A stretch of 64,000 bases of DNA from NCBI GenBank assembly GCA_045538835.1, contig JAZQEF010000011.1, positions 179,508 to 243,507 on the forward strand. Direction: 5' to 3'. Source of the stretch: RGIG6165 sp045538835 (lineage in GTDB: Bacteria > Bacillota > Clostridia > Oscillospirales > Feifaniaceae). The notes beneath the pieces are model-generated. The model saw nothing but the letters and a program-made list of their open reading frames with translations, made no database searches and was not told the DNA's origin. Position numbers and translations under genes: made by a program. This document shows positions 35,765 through 44,272 of the stretch, piece after piece; position 1 is the first letter of the stretch; each line of letters begins with the position of its first letter.

Positions 35765-36309
35765 AATTATATTATGTGCGACACGGATTCACACAGTGGA
35801 ATATTGACGGATTCACGCAAGGGCACAGCGACATACCGCTGTGCGACGACGGCAGAGCGCAGGCGCGCGAAGCAGCAAAACTGCTTGCAGATAAACATAT
35901 AGATTTATGTATTGCATCGCCGCTTTCGCGCACCCGTGAAACGGCTGAAATAATACTGAGTGGCAGAGATGTACCTATAAGTTTTGATGAACGTATCAAG
36001 GAGAGGCATTTCGGCAGTTATGAAGGGAAGCCCTACTTCAGGCAGGAGACGGAGGAGTTTAAAACAAAAGTCTGGGATATTGACGAGGACGGCAAATATG
36101 GCGATATAGAAACAATGGCGTCTGTTGTAAAACGGCTTTATGAATTTCTCGATGAGATAAAAGAAAAATATAAGGACAAGAGCGTTCTGATAGTATCTCA
36201 CGGAGGACTGTCGTCTGCTGTAAAATACTATATTGCAGGAGAGAAGATATCTAAAAATTATCGCTTTGATATTATAAAAAACTGCGAAATAATTGAGGGC
36301 GATATATAG
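35761..36309 (+). CDS. Histidine phosphatase family protein (phosphoglycerate mutase-like)
   Basis: A 182-residue protein with the phosphohistidine motif YYVRHGFTQWN near the start, LASPLSRTRETAEI-like motif near 55, RHFGSYEGK near 82 and the second catalytic His in IVSHGGL near 143. ATG 35761 overlaps the DUF1294 stop. Substrates of such proteins vary (phosphosugars, alpha-ribazole phosphate, phosphoglycerate) and cannot be read here. Confidence 0.88.
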   Translation: MKLYYVRHGFTQWNIDGFTQGHSDIPLCDDGRAQAREAAKLLADKHIDLCIASPLSRTRETAEIILSGRDVPISFDERIKERHFGSYEGKPYFRQETEEFKTKVWDIDEDGKYGDIETMASVVKRLYEFLDEIKEKYKDKSVLIVSHGGLSSAVKYYIAGEKISKNYRFDIIKNCEIIEGDI

Positions 36310-36617
36310 AAAAAGCAAGTCTAAGGGCGTGTTCGCTTAGGGATTAATCGCCCAAAAAACATAATTTTGGCGCATAACTGTGTTAAAAGCCCTCCATATC
36401 CGACAGGATAATGGAGGGCTTTTGCCTTGTTCTTCATCCAAAATAATGCTTTTTGTAGTGCTTTGCAGTTTTGGGTTAGAGATTTTTCGTTCAGACAAAA
36501 TAACAAAAATTCCGCAATACTTTGTGTATTACGGAATTTTTTTATGAAGTATAAACGGAAAATATCAATCCAAAGCCGATTCATCCCTAAGTGAACACGC
36601 CCAAAGACTTGCTTTTT
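36310..36617. mobile_element. MITE-like element with 41-bp terminal inverted repeats
   Basis: Left end 36310-36350 and right end 36577-36617 are inverted copies, 41 nt with 4 mismatches (shared blocks AAAAAGCAAGTCT, GGGCGTGTTC, CTTAGGGAT and AATCG). Between them are 226 bp with no plausible gene but two more hairpins: 36385-36423 (AAAAGCCCTCCAT and its complement) and 36505-36541 (AAAAATTCCG and its complement). The element fills exactly the gap between the stop codons of two converging genes and may supply their terminators. No target duplication is evident. A non-autonomous transposon relic is the likeliest reading. Confidence 0.7.
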
Positions 36618-36863
36618 TCATTCGTTTTCGGGGAACAGTTTCTCGGTAAATAATTCTGACGATTTAATCCCAAAAAGGTCATAGACTCTGTAAAGAATAT
36701 TAACACTGAGATTGGGCATTTCGCCTTTTTCTATTTTGTTTAAACTTTGTATAGAGATGCCCAGCAGTTGTGTCATTTGTTTTTTTGACAGACCGTAGTG
36801 TCTGCGTATGGCGGTAATGTTAGTTAAAAATGTTTTTATTTGTTTTTGATTGTCTATTGCCAT
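36618..36863 (-). CDS. XRE family transcriptional regulator
   Basis: An 81-residue helix-turn-helix protein (IRRHYGLSKKQMTQLLGISI, then QSLNKIEKGEMPNLSV), ending in a short acidic tail. The frame continues upstream, but ATG 36863 has GGAGG before it. It is divergent from a second XRE gene at 36970, and the gap holds a perfect dyad (36898-36914) probably bound by one or both. Confidence 0.82.
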   Translation of the reverse strand: MAIDNQKQIKTFLTNITAIRRHYGLSKKQMTQLLGISIQSLNKIEKGEMPNLSVNILYRVYDLFGIKSSELFTEKLFPENE

Positions 36864-36897
36864 ATGATTGCCTCCGTTAAAAACCTCTCTTATATCA

Positions 36898-36914
36898 TAT
36901 TCCAAGATGGAATA
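36898..36914. promoter_or_regulatory. Operator dyad between divergent XRE regulators
   Basis: TATTCCA, AGA, TGGAATA: a perfect 7-bp inverted repeat. A further half site TGGAATA lies at 36933-36939, just before a TATAAT box at 36943-36948 for the rightward gene. Spacing and placement suit XRE dimers. Confidence 0.6.
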
Positions 36915-36969
36915 TTTGTCAATAGTCTGTTTTGGAATATTTTATAATTATATCAAAGGAGTGTTTGAG

Positions 36970-37191
36970 ATGGATTATGTTGATAGATTAACGGAATTAA
37001 GAATTGATAAAGATGTTGATCAAAAAGAAATTGCAAAATTATTAAATTGTAATCAGTCAGCAATATCAAAATATGAATCAAGAAAAAATAGATACAAAAT
37101 TGAAGATTTAAGAAAACTATGCCTGTATTACGGGGTTTCTGCTGATTACATTCTTGATTTACCGAAAGAACTGGAATATCCGGAAAGATGA
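36970..37191 (+). CDS. XRE family transcriptional regulator
   Basis: A 73-residue Cro/CI-type protein, almost only the DNA-binding domain: VDRLTELRIDKDVDQKEIAK then LLNCNQSAISKYESRKNRYK, and the family end LCLYYGVSADYILDLP. ATG 36970 follows AAAGGAG. AT-rich codon use (aaattattaaattgt) differs from housekeeping neighbours, suggesting transfer. It probably forms a bistable pair with the divergent regulator. Confidence 0.85.
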   Translation: MDYVDRLTELRIDKDVDQKEIAKLLNCNQSAISKYESRKNRYKIEDLRKLCLYYGVSADYILDLPKELEYPER

Positions 37192-37192
37192 A

Positions 37193-37214
37193 AAAGCACC
37201 TGAAAAGGTGCTTT
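37193..37214. terminator. Bidirectional terminator hairpin
   Basis: AAAGCACCT, GAAA loop, AGGTGCTTT. The minus strand has a longer U tract (five T), so it mainly ends the four-helix-bundle gene. Confidence 0.7.
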
Positions 37215-37217
37215 GGC

Positions 37218-37556
37218 TTATGTGTTGTTTTTTGCCGTGTTGATTGAGGATATGAGGATTTTTCTTATAACACCGCAGTTATGTATCAATGATGTTATAT
37301 CTGATATTATTTCTGCACGTTGCATGAGTTCCAGCCAATATTCAGTTTCATAACATTCTTTTAACGAAATTTGAAGTTTGGATATAAAATCTGGCTTACT
37401 TTGAGCATATTTTGCTTCTCTGATATTTGCACCTATAGATGTAGCGCTGCGTTCAAACTGATTTACTATTGAATAATGTCCTTTGATACTATCGCATATT
37501 TTAAGAATTTTTACGGAAAAATCCATTGATAAGTCTGCCAATTTATTTTCACTCAT
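37218..37556 (-). CDS. Four-helix-bundle protein (23S rRNA intervening-sequence/S23 family)
   Basis: A 112-residue helical protein of the S23/IVP family (also related to Avd of diversity-generating retroelements). Motifs: FSVKILKICDSIKG, the family's QFERSATSIGANIREAKYAQ at about 37-55, and SKLQISLKECYETEYWLEL near 64-82. ATG 37556 follows AAACGAGGTGC. It is not inside a 23S gene here; instead it follows a cluster of short palindromes and a tRNA gene on the same strand. Known members bind nucleic acid, but this one's role is not established. Confidence 0.88.
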   Translation of the reverse strand: MSENKLADLSMDFSVKILKICDSIKGHYSIVNQFERSATSIGANIREAKYAQSKPDFISKLQISLKECYETEYWLELMQRAEIISDITSLIHNCGVIRKILISSINTAKNNT

Positions 37557-37610
37557 TTCAGCACCTCGTTTTTGTTGATATCATAATGTAAATTTTAAAG
37601 TTGTTCAATA

Positions 37611-37775
37611 ATGAAATCGTGGCGTTGCCACGATGAAATCCAAACAAGTTTGGATAAAATCTTCGCTATTGCTCAGATGAAATTAAATCCGTCTTTATAT
37701 CCCGACGAAGTCGGATTTCACCACGTAGTGATTTCATCTGCAAAGCAGATTTCTTCCGTCGCAAAACGGATTTAG
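37611..37775. repeat. Cluster of short palindromes with GATGAAATC/GATTTCATC linkers
   Basis: At least five hairpins in about 165 bp: ATCGTGGC/GCCACGAT (37616-37634), ATCCAAAC/GTTTGGAT (37638-37655), CCGAC/GTCGG (37702-37714) nested in AAATCCG/CGGATTT (37685-37718), ATCTGC/GCAGAT (37736-37750) and CCGT/ACGG (37757-37769). Linkers read GATGAAAT on the left half and GATTTCATC on the right, so the whole can also fold back on itself. It lies between tRNA-Ile and the four-helix-bundle gene. No protein frame. It may be a structured RNA or a mobile palindromic element. Confidence 0.7.
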
Positions 37776-37778
37776 TTG

Positions 37779-37809
37779 AAAAAAGCACTTCATAATGAAG
37801 TGCTTTTTT
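37779..37809 (-). terminator. Terminator of tRNA-Ile2
   Basis: AAAAAAGCACTTCAT and its complement, 15 bp with a one-base centre; on the minus strand it starts 2 bp after the tRNA's CCA end and finishes with six T. Confidence 0.85.
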
Positions 37810-37811
37810 CA

Positions 37812-37888
37812 TGGTGGGCCTTCGGGGACTCGAACCCAGGACCGTCCGGTTATGAGCCGGGAGCTCTAACCAACTGAGCTAAAGGCCC
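37812..37888 (-). tRNA. tRNA-Ile2 (anticodon CAT, lysidine type)
   Basis: A 77-nt cloverleaf, acceptor GGGCCTT/AAGGCCC, anticodon loop CTCATAA, TpsiC arm TGGGTTCGAGTCCC, discriminator A and encoded CCA. CAT could mean Met, but the D arm TTTAGCTCAGTTGGTTAGAGC and the stem GGCTCATAACC match the isoleucine-2 tRNA of Bacilli, whose C34 is changed to lysidine by TilS. I therefore call Ile2 rather than elongator Met. Confidence 0.88.
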
Positions 37889-38020
37889 GTATTTCAGTAT
37901 GCTGATATATTATACTTGATTGAATTCGCAAAATCAAGGGGAAATATTAAGATTTATTAAAATTTCACGGAAAACATCATAATTTTTTTGAATATACCGA
38001 CACAATATACATTTATTTTC

Positions 38021-38049
38021 TTGACTTGCCGTATTTAATATAATAAAAT
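38021..38049 (+). promoter_or_regulatory. Sigma-A promoter of the SLH operon
   Basis: TTGACT at 38021-38026, 17-bp spacer, TAAAAT at 38044-38049, 30 bp before the first gene. Confidence 0.65.
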
Positions 38050-38078
38050 CATAATATAAAGAGCCACGAGGAGAAGAT

Positions 38079-38801
38079 ATGAAACGCATTAAAAAAATTT
38101 TGCTTATCATACTCTTGCTGCTCGCAGCAGCGATAGTTATTCTCGGTATACGTTATCGGGGTTACATAAAGGCGGCGTACTACGGTCTTAAATATGACGC
38201 GGATACTATAGTAGGTCTCATTGATGAGAATGACAAGGTGTACAGTGAACTCGGCAATCAGCTTGAGAGTGTTACGGTAAGAGATCTCACCGATGAGGAA
38301 AAGGCTGCGCTTGAAAGCGGCGAGTTGACTGAAGAAGAAGCCGCAAACATAATAGTGACACCGAATGTGCCCAAAGTCGAAAAGCCGCAGGCCGATGATA
38401 AGCCGGAAAAGCCACAGCCGTCGGAAAAGGACACTCCCGTTAAAAATGAGAAGGATTATGATACACTCATTGCGCAGCAGATAGCAAAGATGTATGTCCT
38501 TAAATCACAGTACATAAATTATCTTAAAAGCATAGAGCAAAGCGTTATAGACGATTACAATGCTTTGCCTGAGAATCAGAAAAATGCAACGGGCAAACGT
38601 TCTGTAATAATGAGTTACTATAAGAAAGGGCTCTCGCTTGAGGCGGAGTGCGATGCCAAAGTAGAGATCGTGCTTGCTGATCTTGAAAAGATACTAATTG
38701 AAGCAGGCCGTGACAAATCGCTTATAAGCACAATACGTACTGCTTACGAGAATGAAAAAACGTTGCAAAAATCATATTATTTATCAATATACAACAGTTG
38801 A
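38079..38801 (+). CDS. Membrane-anchored helical protein of the SLH operon
   Basis: A 240-residue protein with an N-terminal signal anchor (about 7-25, ILLIILLLLAAAIVILGI), a helical stretch with acidic turns (LTDEEKAALESGELTEEEAA), a Pro/Lys/Glu linker at about 105-128 and a C-terminal helical domain with Tyr-rich segments. ATG 38079 follows GAGGAG. No known domain is recognised. It overlaps the frame of the next gene and shares its promoter, so it probably works at the cell wall with the SLH proteins encoded after it. Confidence 0.7.
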   Translation: MKRIKKILLIILLLLAAAIVILGIRYRGYIKAAYYGLKYDADTIVGLIDENDKVYSELGNQLESVTVRDLTDEEKAALESGELTEEEAANIIVTPNVPKVEKPQADDKPEKPQPSEKDTPVKNEKDYDTLIAQQIAKMYVLKSQYINYLKSIEQSVIDDYNALPENQKNATGKRSVIMSYYKKGLSLEAECDAKVEIVLADLEKILIEAGRDKSLISTIRTAYENEKTLQKSYYLSIYNS

Positions 38802-38815
38802 AAGGAAGAATGGTA

Positions 38816-41305
38816 ATGAAAAAGACTAACCGCGTATTATCAGTAATACTTGCATTGATAATGCTCTTCAGTTGCTGCGTATTTGCAAATGCTGAAGGTA
38901 ATATGTTGGCTGAAAGTGAAATTCCGAATCTGACGGATATGCCCGCTGAAAATCACTGGGCAAGAGAAGCACTTGATTTCAACATTAAAGCCCAGATAAT
39001 TATGGGTTATGAGGACGATACTGTCCGCGCTTCCCGCAATATGACAAGAGCTGAGATGGCTGCTATAATCAACAGGGCGTTCGGTGCAACGGTTGAGACT
39101 GAAATTGATTTTGAGGATGTAAAACCGAACCATTGGTTTTATCATGACATAGCAAAAGCTTACAATATGCAGAGCTTTATGGGTACAGGCGACCATATGA
39201 TGGACCCCAACGATCCTATTCGCAGAGAAGATGTATTTCTCGCTATGGCGAGGGTGCTTGTTCTCTCGGGCGGCGACCAGTCTGTTCTTGACAAATTCGC
39301 AGATGGTGATGAAGTTAACACATGGGCACTTGATGCTATGGCAACACTCATCGAAAAGGGTTATATAAACGGTGATAACCAGAACGAACTCAATCCCAGA
39401 GATTCTATCACAAGAGCTGAGTTCTCACAGTTTATGTACAACATCTTCAAGACATATTATCACATTGAAGGTGAATACAGCAAAGTCAATAATGTTGGCA
39501 GCGTAATGCTCAGAGGTCAGGATATAACACTTGAAAATGCAACAATTAACGGTGACCTGGTGCTCGGTGACGGTGTTGGTGTCGGCGACGCTCACCTTAC
39601 AAACCTTACTATCAAGGGTAGACTTCTCTGCCGCGGCGGTGAAGGCTATGTATACCTCAAGAATGTAACGGTAGGCGAAATCGTTGTTGTCAACGACGTT
39701 AACGGAACGGTTAACTTCTACAACTACAGAGACGAACCTGTATTCAACGGTGTTACGGAATACACACCCGCAACATATCTGCAGAGAACTGCAGGTGGCG
39801 GCGGTGGCGGCGGCACCACATATCGCACTGTTACATTCAAGCGTGATACTAATGATAATGGCATCTTTGATGATAATGTAACTACTACTTACAGCGACAT
39901 TCGCCACAACGGCACAGTTGCAGAAAGCAGATTCCCCACAGATGCATACGATGTAAACGGAAGGGCGTTTGCCGGCTGGTACGATGCAGACGGTAACGAA
40001 TACACATCAGAAACAAAGATTAAAAAAGATGTTGTCCTTACTCCCAGATGGTACGATAACGAAAAACTTGCTCTCGAACTTGTATACAGCGAGGGCGTTG
40101 CCGGAAACAATACGATTTCAATTCCTTCAATAAGCATCAATCGTTCTACAGACAAAATAGCGGATGCAACTAAGACACTTCTTGGCAAAACGGAATTTGC
40201 GACAGGTTATGACAGTGTACATTTCGGCAGTAACGGTATATTTGTAAAGGATATAAACGGTTACACATTTGCTGAATATGATGCGGCTGAAACTGACTAT
40301 GATGTGAATATGATAAAAATCGGTTTACTTGATATTATCGAGGAAACTGCATTTAAAGACATCTTAATCAAGGGATATACGAATGCCGATGTTGATACTG
40401 TTTCACAGGGTATAGTCAACATAGGTCAGAAATACGAATCAGATGAAGAAGTACGTAAAACCATTGATTTTATCGTTGAAACGGCAACTAAAGAAAATAA
40501 ACTTATTGTCAAGGAAGTTGAAGGCGGAGTTGGAGCCGGCACACATAATGTTGTGATTGACGGTATAAGTTATAGCAATTATGACGTTGCAGTATTCCAA
40601 TTCAGGAACCTTCTGAGGGAGCTTGAATGGGACGCTGTTAAAGATTACACAATTCTTGATTTCTATGAGAACAGACTTCCTGTAACAGAAGATGTTATTG
40701 AGGATATATTTGTCAGAACCAAGAAGGCAATTCTTGACGACCTCGATAAAGCGATTGATGATGTGCTCTATGGCACTGTCGATGAAGTTACGGTTGATTT
40801 TACGACTTCTGTAAACCCTGTTACTGATATGTATAACGTTGTTATGCAGGCAATAGGCACTGACGCAACAGCACTTACAACGCTTGCAAACTGGGCAAAT
40901 ATTGCGAGGGTATTTGCGGCTGATGACACTGATTCTGATACAAAGTATGACTATCTTGCAGGTTCAGATTACGCTACATTAATCATAGGAACTGTCGAAC
41001 GTCTCAATACAGCATCTGGCGAAACTGCATTTACTGATGCAGATGTGGCAGTGAATAAGTGGATACTCAACGTGATTGAAGTATTTGATAAGTTCATCGG
41101 CACAAATTATGCTGACGAGTATGAGAATAAAGCAGGCAATGTATCAGAAATATTTGATAAATATGAGACAAATATGACTGTTGCAGACTTCTATGACACA
41201 CTTCTTTCAGATGATGCGACATCAACTGCAACAACATCAACTGCAATACAGGAACTGCCCTTCGTGACAGTTAAATGGACATTCACATACACAATAGCAG
41301 AATAA
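38816..41305 (+). CDS. SLH-domain surface protein with InlB-type repeat
   Basis: An 829-residue secreted protein starting at ATG 38816 with AAAGGAAG before it. Signal peptide about 1-26 (ends FANAEG). Three N-terminal SLH domains at about 35-210 (MTRAEMAAIINRAFG, IRREDVFLAMARVLV, ITRAEFSQFMYNIFK). A short right-handed repeat follows (LENATINGDLVLG, LTIKGRLLCRGG), a Gly-rich hinge (GGGGGGG), an InlB-like repeat near 335-410 (FAGWYDADGNEYTS) and a long acidic C-terminal region without recognised domains. Cell-wall bound through the SLH part. Second gene of a four-gene surface operon. Confidence 0.85.
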   Translation: MKKTNRVLSVILALIMLFSCCVFANAEGNMLAESEIPNLTDMPAENHWAREALDFNIKAQIIMGYEDDTVRASRNMTRAEMAAIINRAFGATVETEIDFEDVKPNHWFYHDIAKAYNMQSFMGTGDHMMDPNDPIRREDVFLAMARVLVLSGGDQSVLDKFADGDEVNTWALDAMATLIEKGYINGDNQNELNPRDSITRAEFSQFMYNIFKTYYHIEGEYSKVNNVGSVMLRGQDITLENATINGDLVLGDGVGVGDAHLTNLTIKGRLLCRGGEGYVYLKNVTVGEIVVVNDVNGTVNFYNYRDEPVFNGVTEYTPATYLQRTAGGGGGGGTTYRTVTFKRDTNDNGIFDDNVTTTYSDIRHNGTVAESRFPTDAYDVNGRAFAGWYDADGNEYTSETKIKKDVVLTPRWYDNEKLALELVYSEGVAGNNTISIPSISINRSTDKIADATKTLLGKTEFATGYDSVHFGSNGIFVKDINGYTFAEYDAAETDYDVNMIKIGLLDIIEETAFKDILIKGYTNADVDTVSQGIVNIGQKYESDEEVRKTIDFIVETATKENKLIVKEVEGGVGAGTHNVVIDGISYSNYDVAVFQFRNLLRELEWDAVKDYTILDFYENRLPVTEDVIEDIFVRTKKAILDDLDKAIDDVLYGTVDEVTVDFTTSVNPVTDMYNVVMQAIGTDATALTTLANWANIARVFAADDTDSDTKYDYLAGSDYATLIIGTVERLNTASGETAFTDADVAVNKWILNVIEVFDKFIGTNYADEYENKAGNVSEIFDKYETNMTVADFYDTLLSDDATSTATTSTAIQELPFVTVKWTFTYTIAE

Positions 41306-41320
41306 GCAAAAAATCAAATC

Positions 41321-41353
41321 AAGGGGACAGAAGGGAAACTTTCTGTCCCTTTT
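41321..41353 (+). terminator. Terminator or attenuator between SLH genes
   Basis: AAGGGGACAGAA pairs with TTCTGTCCCTTTT (about 12 bp), followed by TTTT. It lies 10 bp before the next start codon, so it likely reduces rather than ends downstream expression. Confidence 0.6.
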
Positions 41354-41362
41354 GGGAGAAAC

Positions 41363-42313
41363 ATGAAAAGAAAACTAAAAACGGTCATTATACTGTTTCT
41401 TGCGGTGACATTGTCATTACAGGCGTTTGCTTTCAGTGATGTCGATGTGTCCACCAAACTCGGACAGGACGTTGATTACCTGGTGAGTAAGGGCATAATC
41501 GGCGGATATGAGGACGGCACTTTCAGACCGCAGGGGCAGATAACAAGAGCGGAACTTTGTAAACTTATAAATCTCATATTCGACTACAAAAAAATGGCTG
41601 AAACCTCCTTTCCGGATGTTACGGCAAATATATGGTTTTACAATTATGCGGTTGTCGCAAAAGAGGCTGGTTACATCGGCGGATATGAAGACGGTACATT
41701 CAGAGGGAACAACAATGTTACGAGAGAGCAGTTCTGCGCCATTATCACAAGGACAATGGGGCTATATACACTCTATGAAGTCAGCGTGAGCGACAGTGTT
41801 TCGGAATGGGCAATGCCGTATGTCGAAGCAGTTTTGTCAAATTCACTTATGGTGAAGGAGAATGACGGAACGTTTCGCGCAAAAGAGAATATAACAAGGG
41901 CAGATGTTGTTACAGTACTTGCAAATTATGTTCACGCGCAGGAGGAAACGGGGAATATGGTTGTTGTTCCGCAAAAACCCGATTCTGATGAGCCTGAGCA
42001 GATAATAGCGATACGCGATTGCATTGCGCAGGTAACGGCTATGTACGACACATTTACTCCCGAAGAAAAACTTGTTATAAATCCGTGTCTGGAAGGTATG
42101 AAGAAAGCGCTGTACGACTATGAAACGTACGGTGCATATATAGACCAGGATTATATCTATGAGCATTATCTGCCTCTTATAAGACAGGCGCAGAATGCCT
42201 ATAACGATATGGACAACGAGGGACAAATAATGCTAAAACGAAAGCTTGCGGACAAGCTTTCTGTTAATACGCTTATAATACTTAATGACTATTTTATGGA
42301 GAACACACAATGA
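41363..42313 (+). CDS. SLH-domain protein
   Basis: A 316-residue secreted protein. Signal peptide about 1-23 (ends QAFA), then three SLH domains: 24-80 (YEDGTFRPQGQITRAELCKL), 85-140 (YEDGTFRGNNNVTREQFCAI), 145-195 (ENITRADVVTVLANYV). The C-terminal 110 residues are helical and unassigned. Its stop overlaps the start of the following gene (ATGA). The last two genes of the operon are thus translationally coupled. Confidence 0.88.
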   Translation: MKRKLKTVIILFLAVTLSLQAFAFSDVDVSTKLGQDVDYLVSKGIIGGYEDGTFRPQGQITRAELCKLINLIFDYKKMAETSFPDVTANIWFYNYAVVAKEAGYIGGYEDGTFRGNNNVTREQFCAIITRTMGLYTLYEVSVSDSVSEWAMPYVEAVLSNSLMVKENDGTFRAKENITRADVVTVLANYVHAQEETGNMVVVPQKPDSDEPEQIIAIRDCIAQVTAMYDTFTPEEKLVINPCLEGMKKALYDYETYGAYIDQDYIYEHYLPLIRQAQNAYNDMDNEGQIMLKRKLADKLSVNTLIILNDYFMENTQ

Positions 42314-43683
42314 GCAAAAAGAAAAAGATAATTATAATATCGGTAATATGTGCAGCGCTTATCATCGGCGTAGCCTCAGCAGTGCTTTTGCTGCGCGGAG
42401 GTGAAGATGATGATCTGTATAAGAATTTTAATGAAGATGAACAGTATCAACTCGAAAAAAACGGCGCGAAAGAGTATTCGAGTCCCGTTCTTGTCATCTA
42501 CGGTGAAGAGGGGCAACTTATCGGTGTTACTCAACTTGGAAACAAGGTGTATCTTGACAACCCCGATAATATACCAGTTGAACAGGGTGGCGTAGCCAGC
42601 AGAATACAGATAACAGTAGGCGATGACGGTATCAGAAGAGGAACGCTTTGCTATCCTTACAGCACTAATGTAAATCCTACAATTTACTGTTCGCAGGAAG
42701 AAGCGCCTGAAAAAATGGCGGAAATGCGCATAAGACGTCTTATGAATTCACCCGGTTATGCAAGCATACTTGATTACAAGATAAATTCGGTAACTGTAAA
42801 AGAATTGAAAAGCGGTGAAGAGGGTACGGCAATAATAAATTTCACGGTAAATTGCGACATTCTTCCCTCGAAGTTCGGTGAAGTATACGGCCTTCCGGAT
42901 AATGATGGTTGGTGCAGAGGCCGCGAATACGATTACGCTATATGGGGCACATATGATACATGGTGCCTGCTTGGTGAAGATCCCATACTTGAACTTACGG
43001 GCAACTATACTGAGTCAGATACAAGAGTTGTGACCGAAACACAACTTTATATGGATGATGACTGTATGCTCAGATATGCATGCTTTGAATTTCCCGAGCA
43101 GTCAATACTAACAGATGTTCCTTTAGGCGATGAGGAAGATTATGCTGCACAGGGTATTGATACAGAGTTACTTGATGACTACGAAGAACCGGAAAATTAT
43201 TTTACAGAACTTTTTGTCATTGAGCGAACCAATAATTCCAGATTGATAATCGAACACGGCATGGAAAATCTGCAGTACAACTATGTTACCGACAGTAACG
43301 GGAAAGTATATCTGACAACGAAATATTGGGATGTCGATTCAGAACCCACAATATCGCATCTTATATGTTTTGACTCAAAGACTATGTCGGTAACGCGTAT
43401 CATTGACAGAGGTGTGGTTCTCGGTATTACAGATGAAACGCTCTATGCCTACGGTTCAAGAACGGTCGAGGGAGTATACAGACCGCAGGATATCTATGCG
43501 ATAGACCTTGCAACGGGCAATATCAAATGGGCTACAGAGCCTGTTATGATAGCAACTGAAGAGAATACATTCATTGAACAGGGCGTATATGACGGATATT
43601 TACACGTTATGTATGCGAGGGATAAAGTGGTATTCAAACTTGATGAAGTGACAGGCGAATGGTCATTTGACTATGCAGGTTAA
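42310..43683 (+). CDS. Membrane-anchored protein with possible PQQ-like beta-propeller end
   Basis: A 457-residue protein with an N-terminal anchor (about 6-27, IIIISVICAALIIGVASAVLL) followed by an acidic linker and a large extracytoplasmic part. The C-terminal 150 residues contain propeller-like repeats (GKVYLTTKYWDVD, DETLYAYGSR, DIYAIDLATGNIKWAT, DGYLHVMYARDKVVFKLD), in which AIDLATGNIKW resembles PQQ/WD-type blades. No catalytic motif is seen. Last gene of the SLH operon. Confidence 0.7.
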   Translation: MSKKKKIIIISVICAALIIGVASAVLLLRGGEDDDLYKNFNEDEQYQLEKNGAKEYSSPVLVIYGEEGQLIGVTQLGNKVYLDNPDNIPVEQGGVASRIQITVGDDGIRRGTLCYPYSTNVNPTIYCSQEEAPEKMAEMRIRRLMNSPGYASILDYKINSVTVKELKSGEEGTAIINFTVNCDILPSKFGEVYGLPDNDGWCRGREYDYAIWGTYDTWCLLGEDPILELTGNYTESDTRVVTETQLYMDDDCMLRYACFEFPEQSILTDVPLGDEEDYAAQGIDTELLDDYEEPENYFTELFVIERTNNSRLIIEHGMENLQYNYVTDSNGKVYLTTKYWDVDSEPTISHLICFDSKTMSVTRIIDRGVVLGITDETLYAYGSRTVEGVYRPQDIYAIDLATGNIKWATEPVMIATEENTFIEQGVYDGYLHVMYARDKVVFKLDEVTGEWSFDYAG

Positions 43684-43698
43684 GACGAGGGGAGTTTT

Positions 43699-44205
43699 AT
43701 GGAAAGAATAGCACAGTTTTACAAAGTGAGTTATCAGCAGTTTGCAGATTCCTGGAAGTACACTTTCGGTGATGCTGATAACATAGAAAAAATATATGAG
43801 GAAATAAAACTTCCCGTTCGTGCAACGACGGGAAGTGCAGGATATGATTTCTTTGCTCCCTGCGATATTGAACTTGCACCGGGTGAGAGCATGAAAGTGC
43901 CAACAGGTGTCAGAGTCAGGATAGATGACGGCTGGATGCTTGCAATATTTCCCAGAAGCGGTCTGGGATTCAAGTTTCGCTTACAGCTTGACAACACAGT
44001 CGGCATAATAGACAGCGATTACTATTATTCCGACAACGAAGGTCATATGTTTATCAAGATTACAAATGACGGCAAAAGCGGAAAGACCGTATCCGTCAAA
44101 GCAGGTCAGGGCTTTGCACAGGGAATATTCATTCCCTACGGCATAACAGTCGATGACGACGCGACCGAAACAAGAAACGGCGGCTTTGGCAGCACAACAA
44201 AGTGA
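43699..44205 (+). CDS. dut: Deoxyuridine triphosphatase (dUTPase)
   Basis: A 168-residue trimeric-type dUTPase hydrolysing dUTP to dUMP and PPi. Motifs: I SAGYDFFAPCDIEL (about 51-64), II PRSGLGFK (about 90), III NTVGIIDSDYY (about 101, with the catalytic Asp), IV GQGFAQGIFIPYG (about 135) and V RNGGFGSTTK at the end. The N-terminal 40 residues are an extension beyond the usual start. GAGGGGAG precedes ATG 43699. A strong terminator follows. Confidence 0.9.
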   Translation: MERIAQFYKVSYQQFADSWKYTFGDADNIEKIYEEIKLPVRATTGSAGYDFFAPCDIELAPGESMKVPTGVRVRIDDGWMLAIFPRSGLGFKFRLQLDNTVGIIDSDYYYSDNEGHMFIKITNDGKSGKTVSVKAGQGFAQGIFIPYGITVDDDATETRNGGFGSTTK

Positions 44206-44242
44206 CAAAAAGGAGATGTGAAATTTTCACATCTCCTTTTTT
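44206..44242 (+). terminator. Intrinsic terminator after dut
   Basis: AAAAAGGAGATGTGAAA and its complement form a stem of about 17 bp ending in six T. Confidence 0.88.
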
Positions 44243-44272
44243 ACAAGGGCGGACTACTTAGTCCGCCATTTT

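Noticed and set aside
36321..36584. 87-codon minus-strand frame inside the MITE-like element
   Set aside because: No ribosome binding site, runs through two hairpins, low-complexity translation; not a transposase.
37611..37775. Could the palindrome cluster be a CRISPR array?
   Set aside because: The units differ in sequence, spacers are irregular and under 20 bp, and no cas gene is near.
37812..37888. tRNA with CAT anticodon as elongator tRNA-Met
   Set aside because: D arm and anticodon stem match the lysidine-modified isoleucine-2 type more closely than Met tRNAs.
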